From contig NZ_JMIH01000014.1 in the NCBI RefSeq assembly GCF_000714815.1, forward strand, positions 62,001 through 126,000: a stretch of DNA of 64,000 bases. The letters run 5' to 3'. The DNA comes from Anditalea andensis (lineage in GTDB: Bacteria; Bacteroidota; Bacteroidia; Cytophagales; Cyclobacteriaceae). The position numbers were made by a program, and so were the translations under genes. Each line of letters opens with the position of its first letter. Within the stretch, counting starts at the first letter, position 1. This document shows positions 9,164 through 17,285 of this stretch, one piece after another. Below the pieces are notes generated by a model. It made no database searches and was not told the DNA's origin. It was given only the letters and a program-made list of their open reading frames with translations.

Positions 9164-9942
9164 TGACACCTGACCAACCTTCCATCAACCTTAACAAATA
9201 TATAAGTGATACCGGTATCTGCTCACGAAGGGAAGCTGAAAAATTCATTATAGCCGGAAGAATTAAGATCAATGGTGCTGTGGCTGCTTTAGGGAACCGG
9301 GTTAAGAAAGGTGATGAAGTTTTATTGGATGGAAAACCAGTCAAAGGAAAAGAAAAGCCCCTTTATATAGCATTCAATAAACCAGTAGGGATTACCTGTA
9401 CTACCGAAAAACATATACCAGGTAATATCATCGATTATATCAATCACCCAGTCAGAATTTTTCCAATAGGCAGATTGGACAAGCCGTCCGAAGGCCTCAT
9501 ATTTTTAACCAACGATGGCAATATCGTCAATAAAATCCTACGGGCCGGAAACAATCACGAAAAGGAATATACTGTAGCAGTGAACAAGCCAATCACGGAT
9601 GACTTTATCCGGAAAATGAGGAATGGCGTACCTGTGTTAGATAAGATCACCAAAAAATGTGAAGTAGTAAAAATTTCAAACTTTGTATTTAAAATCATCC
9701 TTACCCAAGGTCTGAATCGGCAGATAAGAAGGATGTGTGAATACTTAGGCTATAATGTTACCAGTCTTCGGAGAGATAGGATAATGAATGTTTCATTAGA
9801 AGGATTAGCTGTAGGTAAGTGGCGATATCTAAATGATAAGGAGATCAAGCATATAGAAGCTGCCGTGGCTGTCTCTGTCAAAACAGAAGAGGCTTCATTT
9901 ACTGATGCCAAACCCCGACCCAAAATCAAAAAAAGAAAATAA
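9163..9942 (+). CDS. rluF: 23S rRNA pseudouridine synthase RluF-type
   Basis: 259 residues. An N-terminal S4 RNA-binding domain (about residues 8-60, ISDTGICSRREAEKFI) is followed by an RsuA-family catalytic domain with the active-site Asp in GRLDKPSEGL (Asp about 106), then LTQGLNRQIRRMCEYLGY. Family members convert uridine 2604 of 23S rRNA (E. coli numbering), with some acting on tRNA-Tyr U35. The C-terminal tail is lysine/arginine-rich. The ATG overlaps the menD stop (TAATG), so it is the fourth gene of the men unit although its function is unrelated. Confidence 0.9.
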   Translation: MTPDQPSINLNKYISDTGICSRREAEKFIIAGRIKINGAVAALGNRVKKGDEVLLDGKPVKGKEKPLYIAFNKPVGITCTTEKHIPGNIIDYINHPVRIFPIGRLDKPSEGLIFLTNDGNIVNKILRAGNNHEKEYTVAVNKPITDDFIRKMRNGVPVLDKITKKCEVVKISNFVFKIILTQGLNRQIRRMCEYLGYNVTSLRRDRIMNVSLEGLAVGKWRYLNDKEIKHIEAAVAVSVKTEEASFTDAKPRPKIKKRK

Positions 9943-9992
9943 AGCAAACAATACTTTTTGGGCCTAGTTTATTATATAAAATAACAGATCAT

Positions 9993-10262
9993 ATGAAAGT
10001 CCAAAAAGATACCTCTAATTTTTATATTGAAAAAGAAGGAGCAAGAGCAGTAGTGGAATATTCCCTCACTGATGAATTGCTTATAATTCACCATACAGAA
10101 GTGCCCTCCCACATGGAAAACCAGGGAATCGCATCCACTTTACTGCAGGAAGCAGCTCGTTATGCTAAAGACAATGAACTTTATATCAAAGCAGAATGCA
10201 GGTTTGCCAAAGACTATTTAGAAAGGAAAGAAGAATATATGGGTTTATTGGCCAAGCATTAA
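9993..10262 (+). CDS. Small GNAT-like N-acetyltransferase (YjdJ/GNAT_acetyltr_2-like)
   Basis: 89 residues, the size of the short acetyltransferase family that holds only the core of the GNAT fold. Visible: GARAVVEYSLTDELLIIHHTEVPSHMENQGIASTLL, where the QGIAS segment forms the acetyl-CoA pyrophosphate loop, and the helix ARYAKDNEL followed by AECRFAKDYLERK. The substrate is unknown. It starts 50 bases after rluF and may be read with it. Confidence 0.85.
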   Translation: MKVQKDTSNFYIEKEGARAVVEYSLTDELLIIHHTEVPSHMENQGIASTLLQEAARYAKDNELYIKAECRFAKDYLERKEEYMGLLAKH

Positions 10263-10372
10263 ATAAGGTTTGGGATTATAACATTGGAACATATAGAGGA
10301 TGTCTGAAAAGATACATTAGGCTTTTTAAACCTGAAATCTTAACGGCTATCCCAGTAATAGTTCTAACACAA

Positions 10373-10402
10373 TAAACTGTATCCTGACCTAGCTACAGTT
10401 TA
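10373..10402. other. Hairpin between convergent genes
   Basis: Inverted repeat TAAACTGTA (10373-10381) / TACAGTTTA (10394-10402), 9-bp perfect stem, 12-base loop. It lies between the ends of the acetyltransferase and the oxygenase genes. There is no T-run on either side, so it is at best a weak or factor-assisted terminator. Confidence 0.4.
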
Positions 10403-10446
10403 AGAAAAATATTAAAAGTGGTCAATTGGCATCATTTACATATAAC

Positions 10447-11070
10447 TCAATATTCAATATCGCGTAGCCATCCCGTGATACTGATCCTTTCTTTATAGGT
10501 AGTCATGACTTCATGTGGAATCTCAGCACTCAGAAATACCACCAACTTACCTCCTTCAGGATATATATCTAAAATTTCTTCACCTTCTGAAGAGGGTAGG
10601 TACATCCTAAGTGCCCCACCGTCCTCTGGTGTCCATGAATCGTTTAAATATAGGATGATGGTGACCACCCTATACTTTACCTGGTGAAACTGGTCTAAAT
10701 GCCGTAAGTAAAAAGAGCCTGGAGGATACATGGCAAAGTGGGCTTCAAAAGACCGCAATCCCAAAAAGCAGCGCTGGTTAATGCTGGTACGTACCTGATC
10801 TATCATCGCCCAATATTGGTTTTGTAAAGGTGTAAGATTAAAACTGTCCATCCACATCACCTTATCGCTTCTGATTTCAGGCCGGATCGAAAATGCGTCC
10901 CCCTTGCCAATGCCAGCATGTCTGAATTGCCCGTGACGAAGAAGATCCTGCTGCTCGTCTAGTAGTAATTTTCTAAAATTTTCCGTAATAAAATTATCCA
11001 GTACAGCATATCCATTTTGATAAACTTCCTGAACCATATCTGCTATCTTCTCATCCATATTCTCTGACAT
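10447..11070 (-). CDS. 2-oxoglutarate/Fe(II)-dependent oxygenase (SM-20/prolyl hydroxylase-like)
   Basis: 207 residues. The iron-binding triad is visible: His124 and Asp126 in RHLDQF, and the distal His186 in AEIPHEV, with the 2-oxoglutarate-binding Arg195 nine residues later (YKERISITGW). The double-stranded beta-helix core runs from about 100 to 203. Bacterial relatives of this branch resemble prolyl hydroxylases acting on proteins (for example EF-Tu or ribosomal proteins), but the substrate here is not known. It is a single gene with no obvious partner. Confidence 0.88.
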   Translation of the reverse strand: MSENMDEKIADMVQEVYQNGYAVLDNFITENFRKLLLDEQQDLLRHGQFRHAGIGKGDAFSIRPEIRSDKVMWMDSFNLTPLQNQYWAMIDQVRTSINQRCFLGLRSFEAHFAMYPPGSFYLRHLDQFHQVKYRVVTIILYLNDSWTPEDGGALRMYLPSSEGEEILDIYPEGGKLVVFLSAEIPHEVMTTYKERISITGWLRDIEY

Positions 11071-11195
11071 AATGTGAAATTAAAGGATTTATTTAAGAGA
11101 AATACATAATTTTGCATGATATTACAATTTAAGAGTTTCACATAGCGAGCTTCTGTAAAAATTTTTAAAATTATCCACCCTATTTTAACCATATC

Positions 11196-11966
11196 ATGCA
11201 TTTAAAAACAGATGATATTATCCGATTAGAAATAGAATTTGATTCAGGATCCATTCCTCCTCCATTCAGCCATACCTATAAGATCAAAACTGGATTTGAA
11301 AAAGATTTTGTCAATACACAATTTGACATAACCTATACAGAAAGGGAGGAACTTTCTGAGGATGAAATATATGAAGAAGGATTTACGCCGGAGGACGATT
11401 ATAGTTTTAAAGGTGAATTACCAAAAATCTGGGAATCCCCTTTTAAGACGCTCTATGGAAAAACCAATTGGTCTAATAAAAAAAACCTGGATGAAAATGG
11501 AGGAATTAAAATATTGGCCAAAGACAAACATGGCAAGATAGTCAGGGGTATTCCATCCAATCCAGAGGAGTGGCAGTATCTGGCTCAGGAATTTATACAG
11601 GGAATCTATGAGATCAATCAAAAGGAAGCTCCCCTTACATTACAATACTACGTCAATGACAGCCAGGAGGGTGAATTGTTTTATGAGCTAACAGTCAAGT
11701 TTTCTGTAAGGAAAATAGAACTCAGTATCAATGGAAAAAGTATTAATGTAAGCTGGGAAAGCGTCAAGGCTCTTTTAGGTTTTGTATTTCTTCCGGATTA
11801 CGATTATGACCAAGCTCAAGAAAAAAAACCAAATAAGCGAGGGCACTACATCCACTTGGGCGATGGCTTCTGGCATGAATTTGGTAAAGGCATAATTAAT
11901 ATAGACGATACTTTTGATGCTACATCTAAAATCAAAAGTGAATTCAGAAAATTAAACAAACATTAA
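11196..11966 (+). CDS. Conserved-looking cytoplasmic protein of unknown function
   Basis: 256 residues, no signal peptide or membrane segment. Acidic and rich in beta-type sequence. Segments worth noting: PPPFSHTYKI, a central ILAKDKHGKIVRGIP, YYVNDSQEGELFYELTVKFSVRKIELSINGKSI, and a C-terminal RGHYIHLGDGFWHEFGKGIINIDDTFD. I do not recognise the family. It lies 10 bases upstream of the OmpA lipoprotein gene in the same direction and probably shares its transcript. Confidence 0.7.
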   Translation: MHLKTDDIIRLEIEFDSGSIPPPFSHTYKIKTGFEKDFVNTQFDITYTEREELSEDEIYEEGFTPEDDYSFKGELPKIWESPFKTLYGKTNWSNKKNLDENGGIKILAKDKHGKIVRGIPSNPEEWQYLAQEFIQGIYEINQKEAPLTLQYYVNDSQEGELFYELTVKFSVRKIELSINGKSINVSWESVKALLGFVFLPDYDYDQAQEKKPNKRGHYIHLGDGFWHEFGKGIINIDDTFDATSKIKSEFRKLNKH

Positions 11967-11976
11967 AATTTTTATT

Positions 11977-12648
11977 ATGAAATCGTACAAATCAATTATT
12001 GCTATTCTTCTGGGAGCATTCTTTATTTTCGGCTGTGCTAACTGGAGCAGAACCGGTACAGGAGCAGCAGCAGGTGCTGGCGCAGGAGGTGTTCTAGGAG
12101 GTGTCATTGGTTCCAGATCTGGTAACACCGCGGGTGGAGCCATTATCGGGGCTGCTGTTGGGGGCACAGCTGGCGCCGCCATAGGCCGTTATATGGATAG
12201 ACAAGCCAAAGAAATCGAAACTGAAGTTCAAAATGCTGAAGTAGAAAGAGTAGGAGAAGGAATTAAGGTAACATTTGAATCAGGAATTCTTTTTGGATTT
12301 GATTCTTACAGCTTGACTCCTGCCGCTCAGGAAAATGTTAGAGAGTTGGCTCGGATTTTAAACGAGTATCCTGACACTAACATCATGATAGAAGGCCATA
12401 CAGATAACAGAGGAGCTGCTGAATATAATCAAGGCCTATCTGAAAGAAGGGCCAAATCAGTTGCTAATTATCTAAAGATGCAGGGACTAGCAGCCGACAG
12501 AGTGACTACTACAGGTCGAGGTTTCAATGACCCGGTAGCTACCAATGATACAGACGAAGGCAGAGCTAAAAATAGAAGAGTAGAAGTAGCAATTTGGGGC
12601 AATGAAGACCTCCAAGAAAAAGCTGAAAGAGGAGAGATAGAAGGATAA
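11977..12648 (+). CDS. OmpA-family lipoprotein with glycine-zipper segment
   Basis: 223 residues. Signal peptide with lipobox FGC (Cys20 lipidated). Residues 28-72 form a Gly/Ala-rich glycine-zipper (GAAAGAGAGGVLGG...GAAVGGTAGAAIGRYMD). Residues 95-215 are an OmpA C-terminal peptidoglycan-binding domain: FGFDSYSLTPAAQENV, IEGHTDNRG, LSERRAKSVANYL, NRRVEVAIW; the Asp and Arg that bind diaminopimelate are in the GHTDNRG and NRRVE regions. It is the YiaD type, tethering the outer membrane to peptidoglycan. An intrinsic terminator follows. Confidence 0.92.
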   Translation: MKSYKSIIAILLGAFFIFGCANWSRTGTGAAAGAGAGGVLGGVIGSRSGNTAGGAIIGAAVGGTAGAAIGRYMDRQAKEIETEVQNAEVERVGEGIKVTFESGILFGFDSYSLTPAAQENVRELARILNEYPDTNIMIEGHTDNRGAAEYNQGLSERRAKSVANYLKMQGLAADRVTTTGRGFNDPVATNDTDEGRAKNRRVEVAIWGNEDLQEKAERGEIEG

Positions 12649-12674
12649 TTTATCCCTAAACATACCAAATTATA

Positions 12675-12702
12675 AGAAGGTGATCAGTATTGGTCACCTT
12701 TT
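12675..12702 (+). terminator. Intrinsic terminator after the OmpA lipoprotein
   Basis: Stem AAGGTGA (12677-12683) / TCACCTT (12694-12700) with a 10-base loop and flanking A/T that extend the pairing. T-tract is short (TTTT). Confidence 0.75.
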
Positions 12703-12973
12703 ATAGTTAGTAGATAAATATTAGCCCCAATCAAACATTTAATTCTTAAACATAATAGTTTACAAACCTACCTAAAAAATTCACCATACTCGATTATCAC
12801 TACTCCATTATTTTTTATGAAGCTTAATAGATCTTCACTAATTTTTAAATTTGATATATAAATCGGTACCATATTATTTCTACTTTTAATGGTAATATCC
12901 TGGCAGGTATCTAGACAATTAAGGTAAACCAACACATACAATCAATCCTAATTAAAATATAAAGACAAAAAAA
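12703..12973. other. AT-rich gap with one possible small ORF
   Basis: No gene longer than 60 codons is seen here. A 57-codon open frame on the minus strand (12768-12941) is listed separately. Nothing else is recognisable. Confidence 0.5.
12768..12941 (-). CDS. Possible 57-residue small protein downstream of the S24 repressor
   Basis: An open frame reads LYVLVYLNCLDTCQDITIKS, then SRNNMVPIYISNLKISEDLL and SFIKNNGVVIIEYGEFFR before a TAG. The composition looks protein-like (alternating hydrophobic strands, an amphipathic helix around ISEDLLSFIKNN). The only starts near the 5' end are TTG at 12941 or GTG at 12935; the first ATG would leave 33 codons. It begins 32 bases after the repressor stop and in the same direction. 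It could be a real small gene, the remnant of a larger one, or chance. Confidence 0.25.
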   Translation of the reverse strand: MYVLVYLNCLDTCQDITIKSRNNMVPIYISNLKISEDLLSFIKNNGVVIIEYGEFFR

Positions 12974-13741
12974 TCACTTCATCCTTACTATCTCTTTTCT
13001 CAGTTCGGTTATCATTTTAGAAATATCTTCTAGAGATACAGGATTGTCTTTATCTTTTGGATTGGGAAAATCAGTGCTTATAAAGGCCTTGGACTCCCAA
13101 ATTTCAAAAACTTCTTTGGCAGGCATTTCATAAGGCTTATACTGCTCATTGTCCGAAACCAGATAAAGGCTGCCTTTTTCTTCTATATAATTAAATACAC
13201 GCTTATATACTATACCTTCGGAATCTGTGACCAGGATATAAGTCTTTCCGCTTTTAATATCATTTAATTGCTCCACATATTCCCCTATGATGATTGTACC
13301 CGATACCAGAGGAAGCATGCTGTCTCCGTTGATTTCAAAAGCCCTGTAGGTCTTAGACCTCGAGAGGTTTGGCAAGTGAAACTGCGGCAAGTTTTCCATA
13401 TATTCCGGATCAGCATACCCGTTAAGGTACCCAGCTGAGGCCTTCTGGCCCACTAGAGATATGTGTTCATTATTGGCAGCATCCACGGCTATTGTGAGTA
13501 TATTTACATTCCGTTTGGAAGCGCCTACCCTCCCATCTTGCTCGAGGTTCCTGTTTAAGAGTTCATCTACCGAAACCCCAAAAGTCTCGGCCAAGGTCTG
13601 AAGTGCCATCAACTTTGGCTCTGATCTACCGTCTTCATAGGCGGAGATCATAGTTCTTTTAACTCCAAGCTTTTCACAGAGCATCTCTTGGGTAAAATTC
13701 TTCTGCCTCCGTAAATACCTTAAATTTTTGCTGAGAAACAT
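12974..13741 (-). CDS. LexA/CI-like repressor: XRE helix-turn-helix plus S24 peptidase
   Basis: 255 residues. Residues 5-60 are an XRE helix-turn-helix (LRYLRRQKNFTQEMLCEKLGVKR...ISAYEDGRSEPK). The C-terminal half is a S24 domain with the Ser141 nucleophile in GDSMLP and the Lys180 general base in GIVYKRV. A likely self-cleavage site is Ala-Gly at 103-104 (KASAGYLNGY). Such proteins repress stress or prophage-like operons and cleave themselves on DNA damage, or act as UmuD/LexA analogues. The upstream 85-residue gene is 10 bases away and shares its promoter. No prophage genes are nearby, so the target is probably autoregulatory or distant. Confidence 0.88.
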   Translation of the reverse strand: MFLSKNLRYLRRQKNFTQEMLCEKLGVKRTMISAYEDGRSEPKLMALQTLAETFGVSVDELLNRNLEQDGRVGASKRNVNILTIAVDAANNEHISLVGQKASAGYLNGYADPEYMENLPQFHLPNLSRSKTYRAFEINGDSMLPLVSGTIIIGEYVEQLNDIKSGKTYILVTDSEGIVYKRVFNYIEEKGSLYLVSDNEQYKPYEMPAKEVFEIWESKAFISTDFPNPKDKDNPVSLEDISKMITELRKEIVRMK

Positions 13742-13750
13742 GGATCGTAT

Positions 13751-14008
13751 TTAAGCACTGTAAAGATAAAAATTATGGTCATCATGCCAGTTTCTTTTAA
13801 ATGAAAACCTGTACATATCTAGTTTGGATTGCCTGATCTGTTCCAGGCGCTCCCTGATTTCACGAATGACGTCACTCACCGGACGGACTCCGTCGACCAA
13901 TAGGTAGCCATACTGTGGCTTAGACTGATCATCAATAAAAAATTTGACCTGACAATTACCCGAAGCCAGCTGCTTGGTTATGATTCGGATTTTAGGGAAA
14001 GTTTCCAT
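13751..14008 (-). CDS. 85-residue protein of unknown function in the repressor operon
   Basis: Starts with METFPKIRIITKQLASGNCQVKFFIDDQ and ends with FKRNWHDDHNFYLYSA. Basic N-terminal strands and a charged helix (IREIRERLEQIRQSK) are visible; no membrane segment. I do not recognise a family. It lies first in a two-gene unit with the S24 repressor (10-base gap), so it may be a regulatory partner or DNA-binding co-factor. Confidence 0.6.
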   Translation of the reverse strand: METFPKIRIITKQLASGNCQVKFFIDDQSKPQYGYLLVDGVRPVSDVIREIRERLEQIRQSKLDMYRFSFKRNWHDDHNFYLYSA

Positions 14009-14030
14009 AGTAGTTGTTGTTTTACAATAG

Positions 14031-14060
14031 CTAATATAGAAATGTTAATTTAATAAACAA
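14031..14060 (-). promoter_or_regulatory. Probable promoter of the repressor operon
   Basis: Reading the minus strand: TTG (14060-14058), 19-base spacer, then TATATTAG (14038-14031), one mismatch to the Bacteroidetes -7 element TAnnTTTG. The start codon is 23 bases downstream. Spacing agrees with the phylum consensus. Confidence 0.5.
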
Positions 14061-14065
14061 AAATT

Positions 14066-14082
14066 TGTTATTAAAAGTAACA
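14066..14082. promoter_or_regulatory. Candidate operator of the S24 repressor
   Basis: Perfect inverted repeat TGTTAttaaaagTAACA, 5-bp arms and 7-base spacer, placed 6 bases upstream of the -33 TTG of the preceding promoter. Its size and symmetry fit a dimeric helix-turn-helix repressor. No binding evidence. Confidence 0.4.
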
Positions 14083-14293
14083 TTATTACGACACTTATTG
14101 TCATTATTTTTAATTTTTTGAGTGTAAGTTAAATGGTTATCTTATTATAGACGACAACAGCAGTCATTTTTCATTAAACTAATAGCTGCAAAAAAGTCTA
14201 ATAAAATATTTATGAAAAAATTTAAACTTTGGAATATGTACTATCTATATCGACAGCTATATTTAGAATATTAAAAATACAATAAAAGTAATT

Positions 14294-14572
14294 ATGTCAT
14301 ATTATGTATTATTTTATAAAACAGTGGATGACTATATCGTAAGGCGGATTCCCTACCGTGAAGAACATCTTCGACTAGCTGAGGAGGCCCGTATAAAAGG
14401 AGATTTGGTAATGGCAGGTGCACTATCTGATCCGGCGGATGAAGCCTTACTCATTTTTCAATGCGAATCAACTGACGTAGTAGAGGAATTTGCCAAAAAT
14501 GACCCTTATGTCCGTAATGGCTTGATAAGCGAATGGAAAGTACGACCCTGGGCGGTAGTAATCAAACAGTAA
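14294..14572 (+). CDS. YciI-like protein
   Basis: 92 residues, the full length of a YciI domain. Shows YYVLFYKTVDDYI, the helix HLRLAEEARIKGDLVMAGALSDPADEALLIF and the closing DPYVRNGLISEWKVRPW. The fold is a ferredoxin-like dimer with a His/Asp pair; some relatives dehydrochlorinate small aromatics, but most have no known substrate. Single gene, opposite to mgtE. Confidence 0.9.
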   Translation: MSYYVLFYKTVDDYIVRRIPYREEHLRLAEEARIKGDLVMAGALSDPADEALLIFQCESTDVVEEFAKNDPYVRNGLISEWKVRPWAVVIKQ

Positions 14573-14689
14573 CTTATCTGAAGAATAGATAATCAAATTT
14601 ATATAATTGAATATTAACTAGAAATAAAAGGCATATAAAAAGGGATGTATCCTGCATTAAAATATGCATACCATAGCGCTCTACCTGCT

Positions 14690-16035
14690 TTAAAAGCCAA
14701 AATACCACGATGCAATAGAAAAATAGATCAGCACCCCACATATATCGGCAATAGAAGTGATCAGTGGTGCACTGGCGGTAGCTGGGTCTAGCTTCAGCTT
14801 TGTCAATATTATGGGTAATACGATACCTACCAGACTTCCACTTACTACAGAAAGGATCATGGTGGAAGTCACCACCACCATGACTTCCGGTGCACGGAAA
14901 TAGGCTACCAGACCCACACCTATAGCCATAGTGACACCTAACAACAATGAAACCGAAATTTCCTTGGCCACTAAACGCATCCAGTCTTTAGGATTTACAT
15001 CTCCCAGCGCCAAAGAACGGATCATGAGACTGGCAGTCTGAGCCCCTGCATTCCCACCACTGTCTATAAGTAGAGGCAAGAAAAAACTAACGCTACCACA
15101 GACTCGATCACATCTTCAAAGTTGGCAATCGCCGCACCTGAAAACACATTCATAAAAACAAGCGTCGTGAGCCATAAAACCCGCTTGTTATAAATATAAA
15201 ACACCCCTGCTTTCAAAGGATTGATTATCGCATCCTGTATAGAACCAAATCTATGAAAATCCTCTGTAGACTCTTTTTCCACCACATCCATGACATCATC
15301 GATGGTCACTATCCCAATGAGGACACCTTTTGTGTCCAGTACCGGAAGGGCTACTCTATCGTAGTCCTGAAACATACGTATAGCTGTCTCCTGATCATCT
15401 TCTGCCTGCAAAGCGACAAACCTATGATCCATAAGTTCAAATATCTTCTGCGTAGGAGAAGCCAATATAATATGTTTGATGTCAATATCATCGACCATAA
15501 ACCCTTCGCGATTGACTACATAGATAATATTGAGCGTTTCAGACATTTCGCCATTTTGCCTTATGTGGTTCAGAGCTTCATCGATGGTGAGCTGAGGCTG
15601 CAACGCTACATAATTAGGCGTCATGAGCCTTCCTATGCTGTCTTGGGGATAACCCAATAAAACAGTAGTAGTCCTTTGATCTTCTTCTGACAATAAAGCT
15701 ATCAGACGTTTGGAAACCTCACCGGGGAGTTCCTCCAGAAAAGATGTACGCACATCTGGACTGATATCTTTTAGCAGAAGCGATATGATATCTATATTTT
15801 GGGCTAGACCGTTTACGATGTTTTCTTTTTTAAATCGGGAAAGATAGTGAAATACTTCCTTGGCCTGCTCTCGGGACAGCAGGCGAAAAAGAACCACCTC
15901 CTGTTTTATGGGAAGTTCTTCAATAAGACGGGCTATCTGAAAGTTGTCCATCTGATTTAGCTTGCGCTTAACTTCCTCCCATTCTCTGTTTCTGATTAAA
16001 TTTCTAAAATCCGCTTTATTTTCTGACAACATCAT
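14690..16035 (-). pseudogene. mgtE: Magnesium transporter MgtE, broken by a one-base frameshift
   Basis: Two overlapping frames together make a complete MgtE. The first (15064-16035, 323 residues) holds the N domain of superhelical repeats, two CBS domains (about residues 140-255, RLMTPNYVALQ and ILASPTQKIFELMD) and the first membrane segment. The second (14690-15079) holds the remaining segments with the conserved LLIDSGGNAGAQ motif and PLITSIADICGVLIY. The join is at an A6 run (15081-15086); one extra base there would restore VVALVFFLPLLIDSGG. A single-base deletion in a homopolymer could be a sequencing error or a true mutation. If real, Mg2+/Co2+ uptake through this gene is lost. Confidence 0.88.
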
Positions 16036-16317
16036 CTCATATTCCTTATGGCTGCCTATTCAAATATTATGCCTTCAGGTTTATTCCGTTACGAAGGGAG
16101 TTTTGCATTTCCTATGTAGCCACCACTCAGTTTATGTCCTTCTAAAGATTTTTTCCTGTTCTACATTTATAAATGATATGGGGGTTTAAGCTATTGCTTG
16201 AGCTATTGAAATAAGTTATTAATGAAGTCTTGGTAAACCATTAAAATGAGAAAATTATTTAGATAGCTGTATAATAAGATATATTTTCTATACATATGGA
16301 CAGCTTATAAAAAAGAA

Positions 16318-16341
16318 ATACCGGCAGTATACTGCCGGTAT
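16318..16341 (-). terminator. Perfect 24-base palindrome acting as minus-strand terminator
   Basis: ATACCGGCAGTA followed by its exact reverse complement. On the minus strand the hairpin is followed by TTTCTTTTTT, as expected for intrinsic termination. It lies 34 bases beyond the stop of the 18-codon ORF and 205 bases beyond msrB. Confidence 0.75.
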
Positions 16342-16375
16342 AAAATCCTATGAGTTTTTCAAACCTGATGAAGGG

Positions 16376-16432
16376 TCAAGAATTAACACCCACATATATT
16401 TGATTTGAAAAACATTTCATTGGACTAGACAT
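16376..16432 (-). CDS. Possible micro-ORF (18 codons) with a strong Shine-Dalgarno
   Basis: Encodes MSSPMKCFSNQIYVGVNS and a TGA. Immediately upstream is AAAGGAGGTAAA-ATG, a perfect anti-SD match (AGGAGGT at 16442-16436). The starts I inspected elsewhere in the window lack this, as expected for Bacteroidetes. A terminator hairpin follows 34 bases after the stop, so the element has a complete little gene layout. It could be a peptide, a leader, or a small RNA whose SD-like segment is functional in another way. Confidence 0.35.
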   Translation of the reverse strand: MSSPMKCFSNQIYVGVNS

Positions 16433-16546
16433 TTTACCTCCTTTCTTTAAATGGACGAACAGCCTCGATAACTATAAAGCTGGATAACCCCTTGTTACTG
16501 CTATAATTAAGCGAAAAATTTTTATAAAAGTTTAATTATCTTCCAT

Positions 16547-17080
16547 TTATTTCTTCAACTTAACCGGAAGTGGCTCACCCTCAGGGATAAAATTCATAGA
16601 TACAGAATTGACACAGTGTCGGGTATTTTTAGCAGTAAAACGCTCCCCCTTAAATTCATGACCCAAATGACCGTCACAGTTGGCACACAGAATCTCTATC
16701 CGATACCCGCCAAAATCTTTTCTCCGCTTGACAGACCCTTTAATCTCATCATCAAAACTCGGCCAACCACAGTGGCCGTCAAATTTATCATCTGATCGGT
16801 AAAGGGGTGCATTGCACTGCTTGCAGATATAGGTACCGGATTCATAGTGATCGTCATATTCACCTGTAAATGGCCTTTCAGTTCCTTTTTTTTTGATCAC
16901 ATGTTCTTCAAATTCTGTTAGCTGATTAAAAGGTTCTGATTTGCCATCCTTGATTGTAAAAGGAGTGCCGTTAGTCTCTAAAGATTTTTGATTCTGGGTA
17001 TTCTGTTTATTGGTTTCCTGAGCATAGGAACTCAAGGCTATTCCAAAAACGAAAGACAGGATTAAGAAAATTCTTATCAT
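16547..17080 (-). CDS. msrB: Peptide-methionine (R)-S-oxide reductase MsrB, exported
   Basis: 177 residues from the ATG at 17080. Upstream in-frame ATGs exist, but only this one gives a clean signal peptide (MIRIFLILSFVFGIALSSYA, cleaved before QET). The catalytic domain has CKQC and CANC zinc-binding pairs, CGWPSFDD, GHLGHEF and the catalytic Cys in RHCVNSVSMNF. It reduces methionine-R-sulfoxide in proteins, here in the periplasm. The N-terminal linker is Gln/Asn-rich. Typical MsrB proteins are about 140 residues; the extra length is the export signal and linker. Confidence 0.93.
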   Translation of the reverse strand: MIRIFLILSFVFGIALSSYAQETNKQNTQNQKSLETNGTPFTIKDGKSEPFNQLTEFEEHVIKKKGTERPFTGEYDDHYESGTYICKQCNAPLYRSDDKFDGHCGWPSFDDEIKGSVKRRKDFGGYRIEILCANCDGHLGHEFKGERFTAKNTRHCVNSVSMNFIPEGEPLPVKLKK

Positions 17081-17285
17081 TGTTATTTTTTTTATTTTAA
17101 ACATACTGGGTCGCAATAAAGTGCAATGGCTAATCATTTTTAGGATCATACTTTACCATATACGGATAATTCTTTATAACTAGACCAAGGTATTTAGTAA
17201 CCTGGAATAAATTTTAATATTCATTGATTTCTCTATGCTCACTTCTCATTTTCGGTTATATTGCTGGACGCAATACTTTTTATGA

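Larger units (their letters stand above)
16036..16546. other. Gap of about 510 bases holding a micro-ORF and a terminator
   Basis: No gene of ordinary length. The interesting elements, an 18-codon ORF and the palindromic terminator, are listed separately and lie on the minus strand between msrB and mgtE. The rest (16036-16317) shows nothing recognisable. Confidence 0.5.

Noticed and set aside
15962-16189. 75-codon plus-strand ORF around the mgtE start
   Set aside because: Antisense to mgtE for its first part; no conserved-looking sequence.
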